From NCBI RefSeq assembly GCF_030272615.1, contig NC_081408.1, forward strand, positions 305,695,950-305,759,949: DNA of 64,000 bases, written 5' to 3'. The translations under genes were made by a program, and so were the position numbers. The notes under the pieces were generated by a model. That model worked only from the letters and a program-made list of their open reading frames with translations, had not been told where the DNA came from and ran no database searches. Below, piece by piece: positions 38,701 through 52,100 of the stretch; positions within the stretch are counted from its first letter, which is position 1, and each line of letters opens with the position of its first letter. This DNA is from Cryptomeria japonica (taxonomy: Eukaryota; Streptophyta; Pinopsida; Cupressales; Cupressaceae).

Positions 38701-41700
38701 TGCAAGTCATTTGGCCACAAATGCATAGAAGGCTGCCACTTTCTCCTCAAAATGCTTTGTGACATGAGCCGGCTGCTGAGACACTCCCTAGTTTTGTAGA
38801 ACTTCTGGATATGATCAAGTTTACCATAATCTTTCTACCCCAATCCTTCCAACACGATGTTGGGTAACAAAGCCATCCCTCCCTTTATCCAAAGACACTG
38901 AGATAAGCGTCTCAAAACTTGCGCAAAAAACCCATCATGATTATTTTTGGAAAAAAAATTCAGAAAACCCCAAAAATAGCAACACTCTTCATAATTTTTT
39001 GTGGAAAAAATAAAAGAATCCTCCAATAGAGAAAAAAAACCACGATTTTTGTGTGAAAAAATTGTGCAAAAAATGAATAGAGAAACCACAAGTTTTGAAG
39101 AGAAAATTGTGCAAAACCCTCCATGATTTTTTGTGGAGAAAAATCAGAAAACCCATCTACAATTTTTTAGGAGAAAATCATGCAAATCCCCCCAGTCTAT
39201 TCAAAAACTTTACTCGTGGCCATCACGAGTAGTAAACAGAAATAAAAATTCCCTGATTTTTGTGGAAAAAATCAAGCAAAACCCTTCCATGATATTTTGT
39301 AAAAAAAAAATCAGAAAACCCACCATGATTTTTTTTTTTTTTTGGGAAAAACCAAAAAATCCATGAATTTTTTACTAAATTTTTTTGTCAAACAAGAATC
39401 TAAGCTCTGATACCATGAAATGATAATTTGATGTTGTAATTAATTGTAGGAGAGGAATACTCCTAATATAGAAAATTACAAGACGATCTTTCCATAACAG
39501 AAACTATTGAGAATAGAAACATGAAAGACAGAAAGGAAACTTCCTAAAACTAACTAAAGACGAAAGACATAAACGGAAATTTCTAAATACTTACTAATTG
39601 ACTAAGATGACCATTATATCAATATTACAATATTATTTTAATAAGCTTGCTACTGCTTTTATGTTAAACTTTCACCAACCACTGTTTGTCTTTTGATGCC
39701 ATGCTTCGATTTGAAAATCAAAACTCCGAATTTCCCAACAGGCTGGCAAGATCACCAGCTCTGATACCACTGTAATAACCCTGCTAGTTTTTGCCAAAAT
39801 TTTGTCGAACTGTTGGCTTGAATAGGCAAAAAGTCTTGTTTATAGATTGGCCTAGTTATAGTTTGTATAAAAATGGTAATGTTTTCAAAGTGACATAAGG
39901 ACATTCAATTACTTCCATATAAATGCGAAATGACAAGAATTGAAACCATGCTAATTTCTGAGATGAAATCAAAACATTGACATAGCATTTTAACATTCAG
40001 TAAACATATAAAGGATGTATATATTTCTTCTGACCTCAACATAGATGGAGAACTTCCATACATCAAAATGAAAACAGCTGCAGCATATATATTGAATTAG
40101 ACTCCAAGCTTCTATACTCTTGGCAATCACCAAACATAGGTGCTGGCAATAGTACTTACATCACCTATGAATCACTTTCAGACAGCACTGAACTTCTGGT
40201 CACTGGCCGTGATAATCTTTAATACTATTCCTGGAAATGCTTAATAAATCTAAAATTTGAAATAGAGTTGTAATCTGCAGTCTGCATGTTCTGTGTGTTC
40301 TTTCAGCACCTAGTGAATTTAAATTTGGAGCTTGGATTGATGTGGTTTCTCTTTCTAACATGTAGGTCTTGCCGATGTGCAGGTTGCCTTAAAAAACGCA
40401 TTCTGTTTGAATGCTGAGCTTTTATTTAACTGAAACATATTTACTGCTCAACCATCTTTTGCAATTAAGCAAACTAATAATAATAATGGAAATTCCAGAT
40501 GATAAAAAGTTCTTACATTGAACAGAGTGCAGTAGCTAACTACTTCGCATTGGGCTTGGTCTCAGATTGATATTTGATTTAAATCTAAATATGTGACTGA
40601 TTTCTTAGGTGATTGCCACGGAACATTCTTGGAGTGCTGCGGCAAGTAGGGCAGCTGGAAATAAAGTAGGTTTAAGTCCAACCTTTTGTTTATTAAAGTA
40701 ATAAGAGAAGTGCATTTTCAATCACTGTATTTTTTTGTTATGGGCCTTCACTATTTATTTATATTCACAACTAACACATGTATGTAGGTCTTTGATGATC
40801 CTAGACGTCTGAAGCAAAGCACAAAGAAGGAGAAACAGCAACACCAGAAAAGTGTACAGAAATGGTTAGTTTCTATTTAATTTTTTGATTTTGCCACTTA
40901 TTAGAAGAGCAGTATCTGACCGCGAAAGTGATTAATTATCAGTCTTTCCAGCTTGATTTTGGGATTTGTGCTTGAGGTGTGACCTTTTCTTTGTAGAAAT
41001 GCTTGTATTTACTATTTGCTATTTTCTTTTGGTGAGGAATTTCATGTACAGCTGTATGCTTCATTGGGTTATATTGGGTTACAAAGATCTATTGGCTGTC
41101 TTTAGCTTGTGTGAATTGTAAAGTTATTTTTATTTTTCTTGGAAAGGCACTTATATTACCATTTTCAACTCATGATTGCTAATATATATTGTCCATATCC
41201 GAGGGGCTACACAAATATACTGGAGTACCAAATTCTCTTTTATCCAGGATGGGAGATTCCAATATTGTTGGAGAGTTACTAACAGCTCACTCTCAACTTT
41301 TGGATTTTTCTTCCAGGTCTGATGCATCTTCATTTGCATTTCCTTTTACTGTAGAGTTATATTTGAAGCTAGAAGAAAGATATATGGAGTTAGATTGTCT
41401 TCATAATGTTTGAGACTGTCCTGACCTAGAGTTTCACCAGTACCACTGTACATCAGCCTTCAGCCTTCTGTGGAAATCATTCAAATTTCTTAATCAAATA
41501 TTCTTATAATCCCCTTGCATTTTCAGGAATCATCAGCTGTCAATTCTGCATCCACATCCGCCTCACAAAACCCTTCTTTCTTACTGGATCACAGAATCTG
41601 ACAACCAGTACTAACAATGCTACTAACTTCAACACATAAAGTTTAGAAGATAAAATTCCAAAAAAATTTGCAAATAGTGGCAAAAGTTATTTGAAACAAT

Positions 41701-44700
41701 GAAAAGCAATTCTCAAAAGCCTATGTTATCACCATTGTCAACATTTATGGAGCTAGATTGCCCTCCGAATGGATGAGACCTAAGTCGCCTGTCTTGGTAT
41801 GGGGATGGGTTTGGGGTTTTGGGTTGGGATGGGTTATGGAGCTAGATTGCCCTCCGAATGGATGAGACCTAAGATTGACAATGGTGATAACATAGGCTTT
41901 TGAGAATTGCTTTTCATTGTTTTAAATAACTTTTGCCACTATTTGCAAAGTTTTTTGGAATTTTATCTTCTAAACTTTGTGTTGAAGTTATATATATATA
42001 TATATATATTCAAATTATAAAAACAGTAATACCCACAATTACCAATAAACAAAATATTAAAATTCCTCATAATTTGCAAATAAAACGCTCATAAATTCTT
42101 AATTCAGTGATTTTTCAATTGACAATACACAATGAAAGTTACAATCAATATTATCTTCACATCGCTCTTCATCAAGAGAATCAAAGTCAACATTTTATTC
42201 AATTTCATTTCAACTACAATCAGCTACAATGCAACTTCTACTAGCCATGTCATATGTAGAAGCTGTCACATGATATTTTCATTTGTGCAACAATAGTGTC
42301 TAAGTCAGCACACTCAAGAGTTAGATTAGAATTCCTTGTCACCCCAATGACTAAGTTATCAGTCTTGGTATTGGTGCGGGTTTGGCTTCAGGATTTGGTC
42401 AAAATTTATTTTGGGGTTGAGTTCGTCCATACAAAAACATATGAAAGTCAGAAATATATACATGTTTGTAGCAGTACTAAGTTAAAAATACACTCACTTA
42501 GTATCATATATTGTATAATAAACAAAACTACCTTAAAAATACAAAAAATACAATGTCAATTAGTGAAAGGTTGTGTCCCCTTTAAAGGGCAGAAATAATG
42601 AAGAGTTGCACTCTTTCAGAGGGTGCTAATGGTGAAAGGGCGTGTCTCTTGCCAAAGGGCATACATGATGAAGAGGTGTGACCTCTCCCAGACATTGAGA
42701 GATAAATGAAAGGAATTAAAAGCATCCAGTGAGATTACTATCGATCAGTTTCGGATCAGAACTGTTATTAAGTTACAGGCAATAACATCCTTGTTCTTGT
42801 TTGTATACATGTGGATGTGCTAAATATATGAAACCTGATAATGTTCTTATGCAGAATTTAGTAGTAATATTAATATAGACTGCAATATGTATGAGAGTCA
42901 TACTTAATTACTTAATTATTCATAATCCATTTGAAGTTAGTACACTCCTAGCCCATTCCTCAGTCACTCACTATTTCTACTTAAGAGGATAGGTTGGTTT
43001 TGTCACTAATGAATAACTTTTTTGTTAAATTTTGGTCACATGTTTGGCAGTTTTTGACAATTCAACATATTTCTTTTTACAAATTTAAATGCTTAGAAAA
43101 AAAAAAGAAAATGAAACTAACCTGTTGCAAATCTGAAATTCTGAAAATTTCTTCTTCAAGTTGTCTAAAACATCTTCTTGCTTGCTCCTGCGTGTTTAAT
43201 GGAGGTGCCAATGCATGGTTTTATAGCAAAAAAAAGTGTGAAAAAGACATTTTAACCTGTGTTTTGGTGAGTACTTGCCAAAAAAACCTGGGAGTGTTTG
43301 CCAGAAAATTGTCCCTCCGAACTTGTGAGTTAAACTTGTAAAAACCTGCACAGTAAAAAACAGCGAGTACCCAGCAACTCGATGAGCTAAGTCACTGGGT
43401 TCGAATTCAAATTTGAGTTCGGAAACCATAAAATTTGGATGAAGTTTGGCAAGGGTAAAAATTCAGCATTAAATTCACCTTTTATAATTTAAAAAAAAAA
43501 AAATTATAATCACAAAATTATAATTTTGTGAATATAAGTAATATATTCACAAAATTATAATTTATAAATACTAAAGTTTAAAATAGTATTATATTAAGTT
43601 GATAAGTTTAATAATTGAATTTATATATTTAAAAATGTCTAATTATTAAATATTAATATTAAAAAATTAAAAATAAACAAGTAAAATAATTTTAAGCTTA
43701 AATATATTAAATGTTTTTGATTATATAAGTAGCGTTAATTAAGGCGCTGACCCTTAACATAATTCAGTGACTATTAACAGCACTTTAACAGCATCTTATC
43801 AGCACAAAACAAAACAAAACTTAGATCGAGAGGCTCGTAGTAGTAAAGATAGCAGTAGGGGTGTACCCCGTAAGTCCAGAGAAACATTAATCAACATCAA
43901 AAGCAAAAAAAACACACATAGACATAGGGGGTTGGCCTACTGAGCCCAGCCATCTGAAAGACATTGTCCCAGTGCTCATTTAAGAACCTGTAAAGTTCCT
44001 TGCAGGCCTGTTTGTTCGCATCATCATCAGAAGGCAAAGGGTTATCACCGAGCTGTGCATGATTCTCATGCAGAATTTGTTGATGCTGACCAGCTGCTTG
44101 TCTTTGATGTCCCATCTGTGCTTTATCTCCCTTAGTTCCTCCTTCAAATTCTGAATTTCCTTATCCATTCCAATATTTTCTAGGCGATCTCGCAGCTCAT
44201 GGTCCTTGTATTTGAGGGCCAGAGTATTATTGTCCAAATTCTGAATATATTAAGTGTTAATATAAATAACATAATATCAATCTTTTAATGAATGTAAATT
44301 ATGAAAATATAAAATATATGTTTTAAAATTTTTAAAACTATAGAAAAGCTTTAAAACAGCTATATAAAAGAAAAAAAATCCAGATGAAGTTGTGACGGTC
44401 TCTTGTAGAGGGCCATTGCAACTTTAAGCAAACTGCAACAAAAGTGTTGTCCACCAGGGAGAAGGAATACACACAAAGAAAAAGAGCACAATGATGTATG
44501 GAGAGAGTTGCAGGATTTGTGGCCTTGGTGGTCGACGAGACAGTCATTGTGGCACCGTGACAGCTCAAATTTGTGGGTTTCCATTTAATGCCATACTTAA
44601 ATGCTATGTGATCCCGTGGTGGCGTAGCTTGTCGTGCAAAGCATCTCCTCTAACCCACAGTTTCTCTGTTGTTGTGCCTTGAAGAAATATGTTGTGCCCT

Positions 44701-47700
44701 AGCTGTGAGCAGGAGGAATTCTGTTCTCAAAAAAACCTAATAAAAAGTGTTCGCCAAATTTCGAACTTCAACCATGAAATTTGGCGAACCCTGTGACTAA
44801 GTCGACGAGTGCTTGCAAAGTTTGCCTGCTATGACTGAAATTACTCCATGCTTTGTTGTAAAGTTGTCCAGAAACCTGAAACTTATGCATAACACATTTA
44901 AACATCTTTAACTAAAGTTTTCTAGGTTTCTTTAGGAAAGACATTATTCAAACAAATTCAAACATAATATAAAGGGCATATATATTGTACACGCACCTCT
45001 AAACAAATTATTCTTTTATAATAAAAAATGAACTTCATTACAAAACTCAAATTCCAGTACGATCAAATTTAAAGTCATGTTCTAGGCTATAAAAATTTAA
45101 AGTAGATATAATTGGTAGATAGTGAGTGGTAATGCTATTTTTGCACCAGAAAAACTGACTTTTTACTGACTTTAGATAAAGAAAAAAAACATAGACGAGG
45201 ATAATCTCAAGTTAATATTTTATATCTGACAATGGTAAATAGCAAAATAAATAAATGGTCAATATCATAAGTGTTCTCTGCATATTGTTCATACCTTGTA
45301 GTCAATTTTTCATGAAGCTAAAATACATAAATTAGAAAAATCGTTTTCATTGGTGAAAATTAAAAATATAAAATTTTCCAGATGAAGATACTCATCTGCA
45401 AATGTTTCTGAGACAGTAAGGAAACTCCAAAGAGTGGACTCAGGATGCCATAAGTTCAAATATTCAGGAGAGTTTTTGGATCCTTAAGAAGTACCATGAT
45501 ATGTGATTTAGTTATCATAGAAATTCTAAAGGTTGGGTCTGAGAATAAAATTGATTTTTGCACATACCTTCAATCTTTGGTGAGTCATTTAACAATAACA
45601 TAAATGACAGATTCCATGGGTTACAAAGATTCTGAAATTGAACTTGGGTGGTGTGTATTACAAGCAAAAAGAATAAATATATGTAATGGGGCATCTTGGA
45701 ATGAAAACTACGTTGCACAAGAATATTTAATATATTGGAGTGAACTACATGGAAGAATTCACTGAGTATTAATAGTCTATTTTATACCAAGTTGGCACCA
45801 CTTTTGTAATGTCCCCTTTTGGGATTTGATGTATTCAGACCTTAGACAATCATTCCAACTTAATATGACAATTGTAATATATTAATATTTTATACCAAGT
45901 TGGCACCACTTTTGTGATGTCCCCTTTTGGGATTTGATGTATTCAGACCTTTGACAATCATTCCAACTTAATATGACAATTGTAATATATTAATAAATAT
46001 AATTTTATCAAAAAACTGAATACATTCTATTATAATATTTAACTAAAATTAAATCTATGAATAGCTCGGGATATATAACTTATCTTGAATTAGACAATGG
46101 GGAATATGCCACGCACTTATTTAGGTTCACTATGACTGAAGTGTTATCTCTGATTCAATCCCTTAATATATTAAATGTAAGGTATGACACTGTCATCACT
46201 CATTACAGTATTGCTGTTTCAGATATTATACTTTAGTACATGCAATGTCTAATACAGTAATATCGCTTAAAGAGATATGGTTGCTATTTCAGATGGAGAA
46301 TTATAATCTTGCAGCATTCTGATGTTATACTGATAAGGCTACAGTGCAAAGAATGATCTCATAATGGCTGCCTTTGAAATCATACCCGATGCAGTTCTCA
46401 TTCAAATCTGCATCTTACTACTTTTCATACCAACTGCATAAGATAATCTTCTTCTTCGTATGATCTTCTTGTGATGATTCTATTCCTCCTCTCGGTTCTT
46501 CAAATTGTGATAGGAAACAGTATATAAAACCATCCAATATATTCTATATCTATGAAAGAGATACCAATTCCTCCATTAAATATCCTTGGGTATCGAAAGG
46601 TTGTATCTTATCAGGAGTAGACGTATCCTTTGTCAAGGATTAATTAACATTTTCTTAATATCGTACCTCTTCATGACTACTCATTTAGTCTTCCATTATG
46701 GCCGCTGTCTAATTGATCCTTGTCATCAACTTATCCTTAATGGTGTTTGTTATAATTGTAGTCTTATAACTAGTGATGCTCGATGTTAATCTGAATCTAT
46801 TTATGTTCTCAAACCGCACCTCCTTAGCCACGTAAGATTGGTAGGATCATTGACATTATCGATTAGCCATCTCTATCCATCTGCCATATCATATATTTGA
46901 ATCGTAACCTACTGTTGATGTGTGTTTTATGCACATAATATTTCAGAATAAAATACCAAAGTAATTTACCCTCTCTTGAACAAAATCACCTTAGATGCTA
47001 AGGGTAAGATCAACTAAAATGATTCCAAGGTTTCTACATGTCAGGTCTTGACGAGTGGGTAACTCAATGGTCGATGTGAATTGCTGTATTCACTTGGGGA
47101 CTTACACAAATGTTAGGATTATCTTCTTGGATCATGAAATATGTGGAATAGGTGTGCTGACAACTTAGGATTTAGCAATGTAGTTCCGGACTTAGTTCTT
47201 ACTAAAAAAAATGGGCAAAAGGAATAGGGTTCAGGAAATCTATTCGAGGCCTAAGAATGTAGGAAATGATGAACAAGTTTAGTGGAGTCAAACTAGGCAA
47301 GGGCTCACAAACAGGTATTGACACAAGCTTAGTGCAATCGTCTAAGGTATACTAAAGGATTTTCAGACTATCACTATCAAAAGTTGACACCATCCAAGTT
47401 GATGCTTGTCAAGGGACGCATAATAATTGAAGTTAAGCTTACTCAAATTTCCAGTTGACCACACAAGGCACACTTACCAACGGCAAGAGGCTAGTGGTAT
47501 GGATTAAGGATTCCACACAAATATATTCAACAAATCTTTCACTCAATCTAACAAACATGAAAACAAACTCTAATATGAAATTCTAATCTAACTTGGAGGA
47601 ATTGAGAACCATGAATGCAAAGACAACATTTGAAGAGCAAAATCACCAACAATTGAACAATGATTTAGATTCAAATAGCTGCAACATATATCGATAATTC

Positions 47701-49132
47701 TACAAAAAATCTCCCTTACAAATGAGAGACAAGGAGGTATATATAGAGTCTCTTACAAAATGGATGGCCAAGATTAAAACTAAATCAAGGGCCAAGATCA
47801 TGCCAACAAAACCCTAGAATTGCCCTAATTAGGGTTTACATAAAAAATGGCGCCACCAACATATGGCCCAATAAAAAGATACCTAGTCATCAAATAGGGA
47901 ATCTTCTAGAAGATTCCTCCCTGCATCTCTCTCTTTCTCTCTCCTAGCATACTTCAAGAATCTAGCCAATACAGAATCTAACACCTCCATGGAAATGCTA
48001 GGCAAGGTATCTTGTTGCAAATCAATCACGCCCAATGAATCCGAGCAAGCGTCCAAAGTGTTCTCCCAATCTGGCATGAGCTTCTGCGAACTTTGAACAT
48101 GAATCAACAAAGAGACCAAATCATCTATTTGACTCTTCCTCAAAGAGTCTAACTGACAAAAATACATAAGTTTCATCTTGTCTCTTAATTCGGCTAAGTG
48201 TAAACCAGTAGCATCACTAACATCAACACCCAACAATTGAGGCAAGGATCTTCATCTGAATGTCCTGAATCAATCCTTCCATCTCTGTACAACTCAACTA
48301 GGCGCTCTCATAAGTTGATTTCTTCATGGCCAATGAACAATACCAGCCATGGAAATCATATCTGCCTCCACTGTGCACAATGCTCTCGTTGATCAATGTG
48401 GACTTAGGAATCTTCTTCAAAGCTCTGAGGCGTGGAATAATCTTCTCTTGAATAGGCCGGAATTCTTCCCAAACTCCCTCCAAATACTGGATTCTAAATA
48501 TGAGCCCTGTTGTCCTATCATATGCCTGGACAAACTGAGTAAGGAAATCATCTGCCTGTTTTCTTGCACTCTCAATCCATTTGTCCACCTCTGAGAGTGT
48601 ATCTCTCGCTGCCTCATAGTGTGAATGTAGTCCATGATCAATTGCAATAGGGGAAATAGGGGTGGGATTCTCATGCCTTATCCCCGCAATATACTCTCTA
48701 AGTATGATATTCTCTTCTTTGGACTTCTCCTTCTCTTCAATTTCTCTATCTAGCCTTGCGTTGATCGCCTTAAGGTTATCACCAACCTCCTAAAACTCTT
48801 GTTCTCTTGTAGTACGGCCAAGGGCAACTAAAGTAATTCTGGAAATCCATAGGAGTAGCAATGTCCGCTGTCACACCTCCAATAGGAATAACCATCTGCA
48901 CAATCCACATTCCTGTCTCATCTCTAGCTATGTGCGACAAAATCTCAGCTCTCTTGGGTTCTTTCTCCTTATTGCTCCTAGCTAAGTAGTCATCAATGTT
49001 ATCAATAGGCTGTACCTCTATCATTTTCTTACTTTTTTCCATACTTTTCATCAGCCAATCAGGAATAGCGGCCATCTCCATACCATCATCGAGACACATA
49101 TCTTGATCAAGCCCTCTCAATGCCGAGATAAT

Positions 49133-49167
<35 letters not shown>

Positions 49168-52100
49168 TAGGATTACTCCTGGTCAAATCATATATCTCAT
49201 TTCCCAAACTAACCTCCAAAAGGATAGTAGGGGATCCCGACTGATCATCATTCTCATTTGGTGGAGCAGATGTCGCTGTGGCATGTAACTCCTGAATATT
49301 CTTTGGTAGTATCATTGTGTTGGAACATTGCTGGGTTTCCTTATTTTGTTCTGTTATTTCAATTTCCTTAACTGATGAGACACTGAGAGGTGGTGAAGGA
49401 ATGATAGTCTTTTGTTTCTTCTTCTTGACCTCCTCAATCTTCTTCCCTCTGGCCTTGACTCCTCCTGACGTGTTTTTCCTTCTCTTGGGAGCTTGACTCT
49501 CTTCATCTGTATGAATCTTGACCTCACTGATAGTCCTCTGATCATCCTCGGAAGTAGACTCTTCCGACTTCATCTTTTCATAAGTGAAGGAGACACCCAT
49601 ATCAACTAACTTATTCATCTGAATATCTACCCATGTACGGGAGAAACTCAAGACCTCCCTCATCAATACATTTAGATCAATCTCTTCTGATCCTGACCAA
49701 TTAGGCAATAAGATTGCCTTCTTCATTTCATTTTCATACCGTGGATGCGTATGATCCCTGTCATCTAACACCTGATCAAGAATGAGGAAAAGTCCACACT
49801 TCCTCATGAAATCCACTGACATTTTGGATCACATTCGTCTCTTCACTGCCTACTCGTCCACTAGGTTGGCCCAATAATCTTCTATGTCTACCTTGTGGAT
49901 GAAGTTCTCTCCCTTGATACTTCCAACTTTCTTATCTGGATCAAATCTTTCTCTTTTCTTGAAGGTTGCAAATCGATAGAATGCAAGCTCCTCACTTGCA
50001 GTGCTGGCGGCTAAGGTAGATTGGCAAACCTCCAACGTCTTCCCAACTGAAATAGGGAATGTCATGCCTGTCCTATGCTCTTCTCTTTGAATGGAATCAA
50101 ACTCTAGAAGTTGTCTCACCACTTCCAACAAGATGATTCTATCGAAAGGATTCTTAGGAAGCCTATAGGGTTTGAATTGAAACTCATGAATCCTAAGGTA
50201 TGTGAAAGTGGGAAAGTGAATATACCACGATCCATATTTCTCTATTAGCTTTGTTGCCTCTTTGGACAACCTCCTGTGGATTCCGCCTTGCAGCATCCGC
50301 GTGATGTACATTGTGAATACGTCATTCACTCTCTTATAGTCTTCAATTCTATACATGTTCAGTCGGGGATAGCACTCATGACTTCTGAATTGTCCTTGCC
50401 CATTCCTGAATTCACCTCTGCATATCAATCCTTTGTATGAAACAAACCGTGCAAGCAGGTATACCAAGTAGGAAGTCATGGTGAATGACTTGGACTGCTT
50501 TACATTTCTCAGCTGAAAGTCCAGATTGTCACTTATGATTCTAGACCAATTTATCAATGTCCCTCTAAGACAATCCTGAATGAAGTAGAACATCCATCCA
50601 TCGCATATTGCACCCTGTGACATCCCCATCACTTAGCTGAGTAGGAATACTAAGTCACTATATTCCTCTTTGAAGTTTGTGCACACGAGTGTCTTGGGAG
50701 CCTTGGAATGATGAAGCCTAGGCTCGATCATCCACTCTTTGTTTATTATATTCTTACACGCATCCATCTTCTTCGTGTACCGCTCTTCATATTCATCCTT
50801 AGTTGCATTCTTCATATCTGCTCCATGTGGGATTCTAAATACTTCAGCAATCGCATCCTCAGCAAGGTAGGCAATGACAACGCCCTTAGGAGTCTTGATC
50901 ATTCGCGAGCAAGGATCATAACATCGTGCACACTCCAAGATAAACTCACTACATTGTATGGACAGTAGGAATCCAGCGGCTTGAAAAATACCACTCTTCA
51001 TAATGTTTACATACACTGGGGAAGGAATCTGATTTCCAACTCCGAACATCCGCTGTCGCATCAGGTTCAGGCTCAAGAAATGCATGTTTGTATCCGTAAT
51101 CTCTTTCCATCTGGATGACATCTTGGATTCTAGATAGAATCTAGTCTCCAGTATCTTCTGTTGTTCTCTTCTTTCCTTAAATCTGGACTTCGACATGGCA
51201 CCTGTATGAAGCTTGAAGTTAGAACTTAGGAAAAATATAATATTCGTAATAGAATTCTTGACTTCTTAATGATTTAGGCTAATTAGGGTATGAAGTCAAG
51301 AAAATAGTCGACACTTTAGGTAAATCTTAACAATTAAATACAAAATGTGACAAGATTAGGGTATGAAACCCTCATGAAATCAACACCTCCTTATACTTAG
51401 AAATTTCGTGCAAATCACAGTGCAAAGGAGTATACCGGATTAAGAGTGACTAGGGAAAGGGGTGAAAGGTTGTGTTTTCACAAAAAATTATGTCTGAAGA
51501 TACCTTCTGCAGTCAACAATGGAGATCACAAATCTGAAGACAACCTTCGACTAATGAATCAACCTCTTAAAACAAGTTGCAATCATTCAAAAATATGCAC
51601 AAACTTGATAAAAATCAGTTTTGATGATGAAAACAATCAAACTCGGGAGCATAGGTATGGCTCGTAAAAGATAAGTTTTTGAGGACAAGCAGCCAATACC
51701 ACAGTTGCAGACCTGAGACAGCCCTCCAATGGTAATTGATGGACAGCCAATAATGGAGGTCAAACCAGCTGAAGCAATGGCGTCAAAATTCAGATCTGCA
51801 GTTACCACAAGAAGTAGGAATAATGGCAGCCACCAAGTGTGAAGGGATCCACCAAAATATGGCACTAAATTAAAATCGAAATTTTCCAGCTATGGTGTCA
51901 CTTCACACAAGTCTGAAAACGTCATCAATGGCCTTCAAATCTGCCAACAATGGTCTGAGAATAGCAAGCAAGAATGGCAGCATCAACAAGGATCGTGCAA
52001 GTTGGAGAAAGAAACTCCAAACACAAAAAATCGCCCTCCTTAGCAAAACCGCTACCTCACAAAAAATGGCGAACTTCACCAAAAATCGTGGCACTTGATC

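Larger units (their letters stand above)
36040..39702 (-). pseudogene. PDS5: Captured PDS5-like frame fused to coiled-coil ORF, broken
   Basis: PDS5 is a HEAT-repeat cohesin regulator. From an ATG at 39702, about 55 bp after the PBS, the frame reads MASKDKQWLVKV. After the inserted miniature element it continues in the same frame as DDVFNTLNKLDGCLSIIEQS. After a frameshift it reads RILAPQVPYDDD, SFEDLNDISSIHYSSRVAIL and LDLGLEDLIYDMFHHFLVTI (38237-37911). This matches the N-terminal part of plant PDS5 in order and without introns. Then comes LSPKPSYL and an acidic stretch (37954-37589), then a Glu/Lys-rich coiled coil (37435-36508) that I do not recognise. Stops and at least three frameshifts make it a pseudogene. 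Confidence 0.78.
32117..40313 (-). mobile_element. LTR retrotransposon carrying a PDS5-derived ORF (minus)
   Basis: Read on minus: a 5' LTR end at 39771, PBS (iMet) at 39769-39758, a captured PDS5-like frame starting at 39702, coiled-coil ORFs to about 36500, then a Gypsy-like 3' end (TTGCTCGAGGACAAGCAA around 36010 and a purine-rich stretch) and a 3' LTR from ~35985 down to 32117. The 5' LTR (39771-40313) is truncated; only its last ~540 bp match the 3' LTR's last ~570 bp. No RT or integrase was seen, so the element is non-autonomous. Secondary insertions are at 38423-39643 and 33864-35242. The TSD cannot be checked because the upstream LTR end is lost. Confidence 0.72.

Noticed and set aside
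36040-39702. Functional PDS5 gene
   Set aside because: Only an N-terminal part is present, with stops, frameshifts, a TRIM insertion and LTR-element context.
49103-49288. Plus-strand ORF with a run of Ile
   Set aside because: Antisense of the (ATC)n tract in the E3 ORF.
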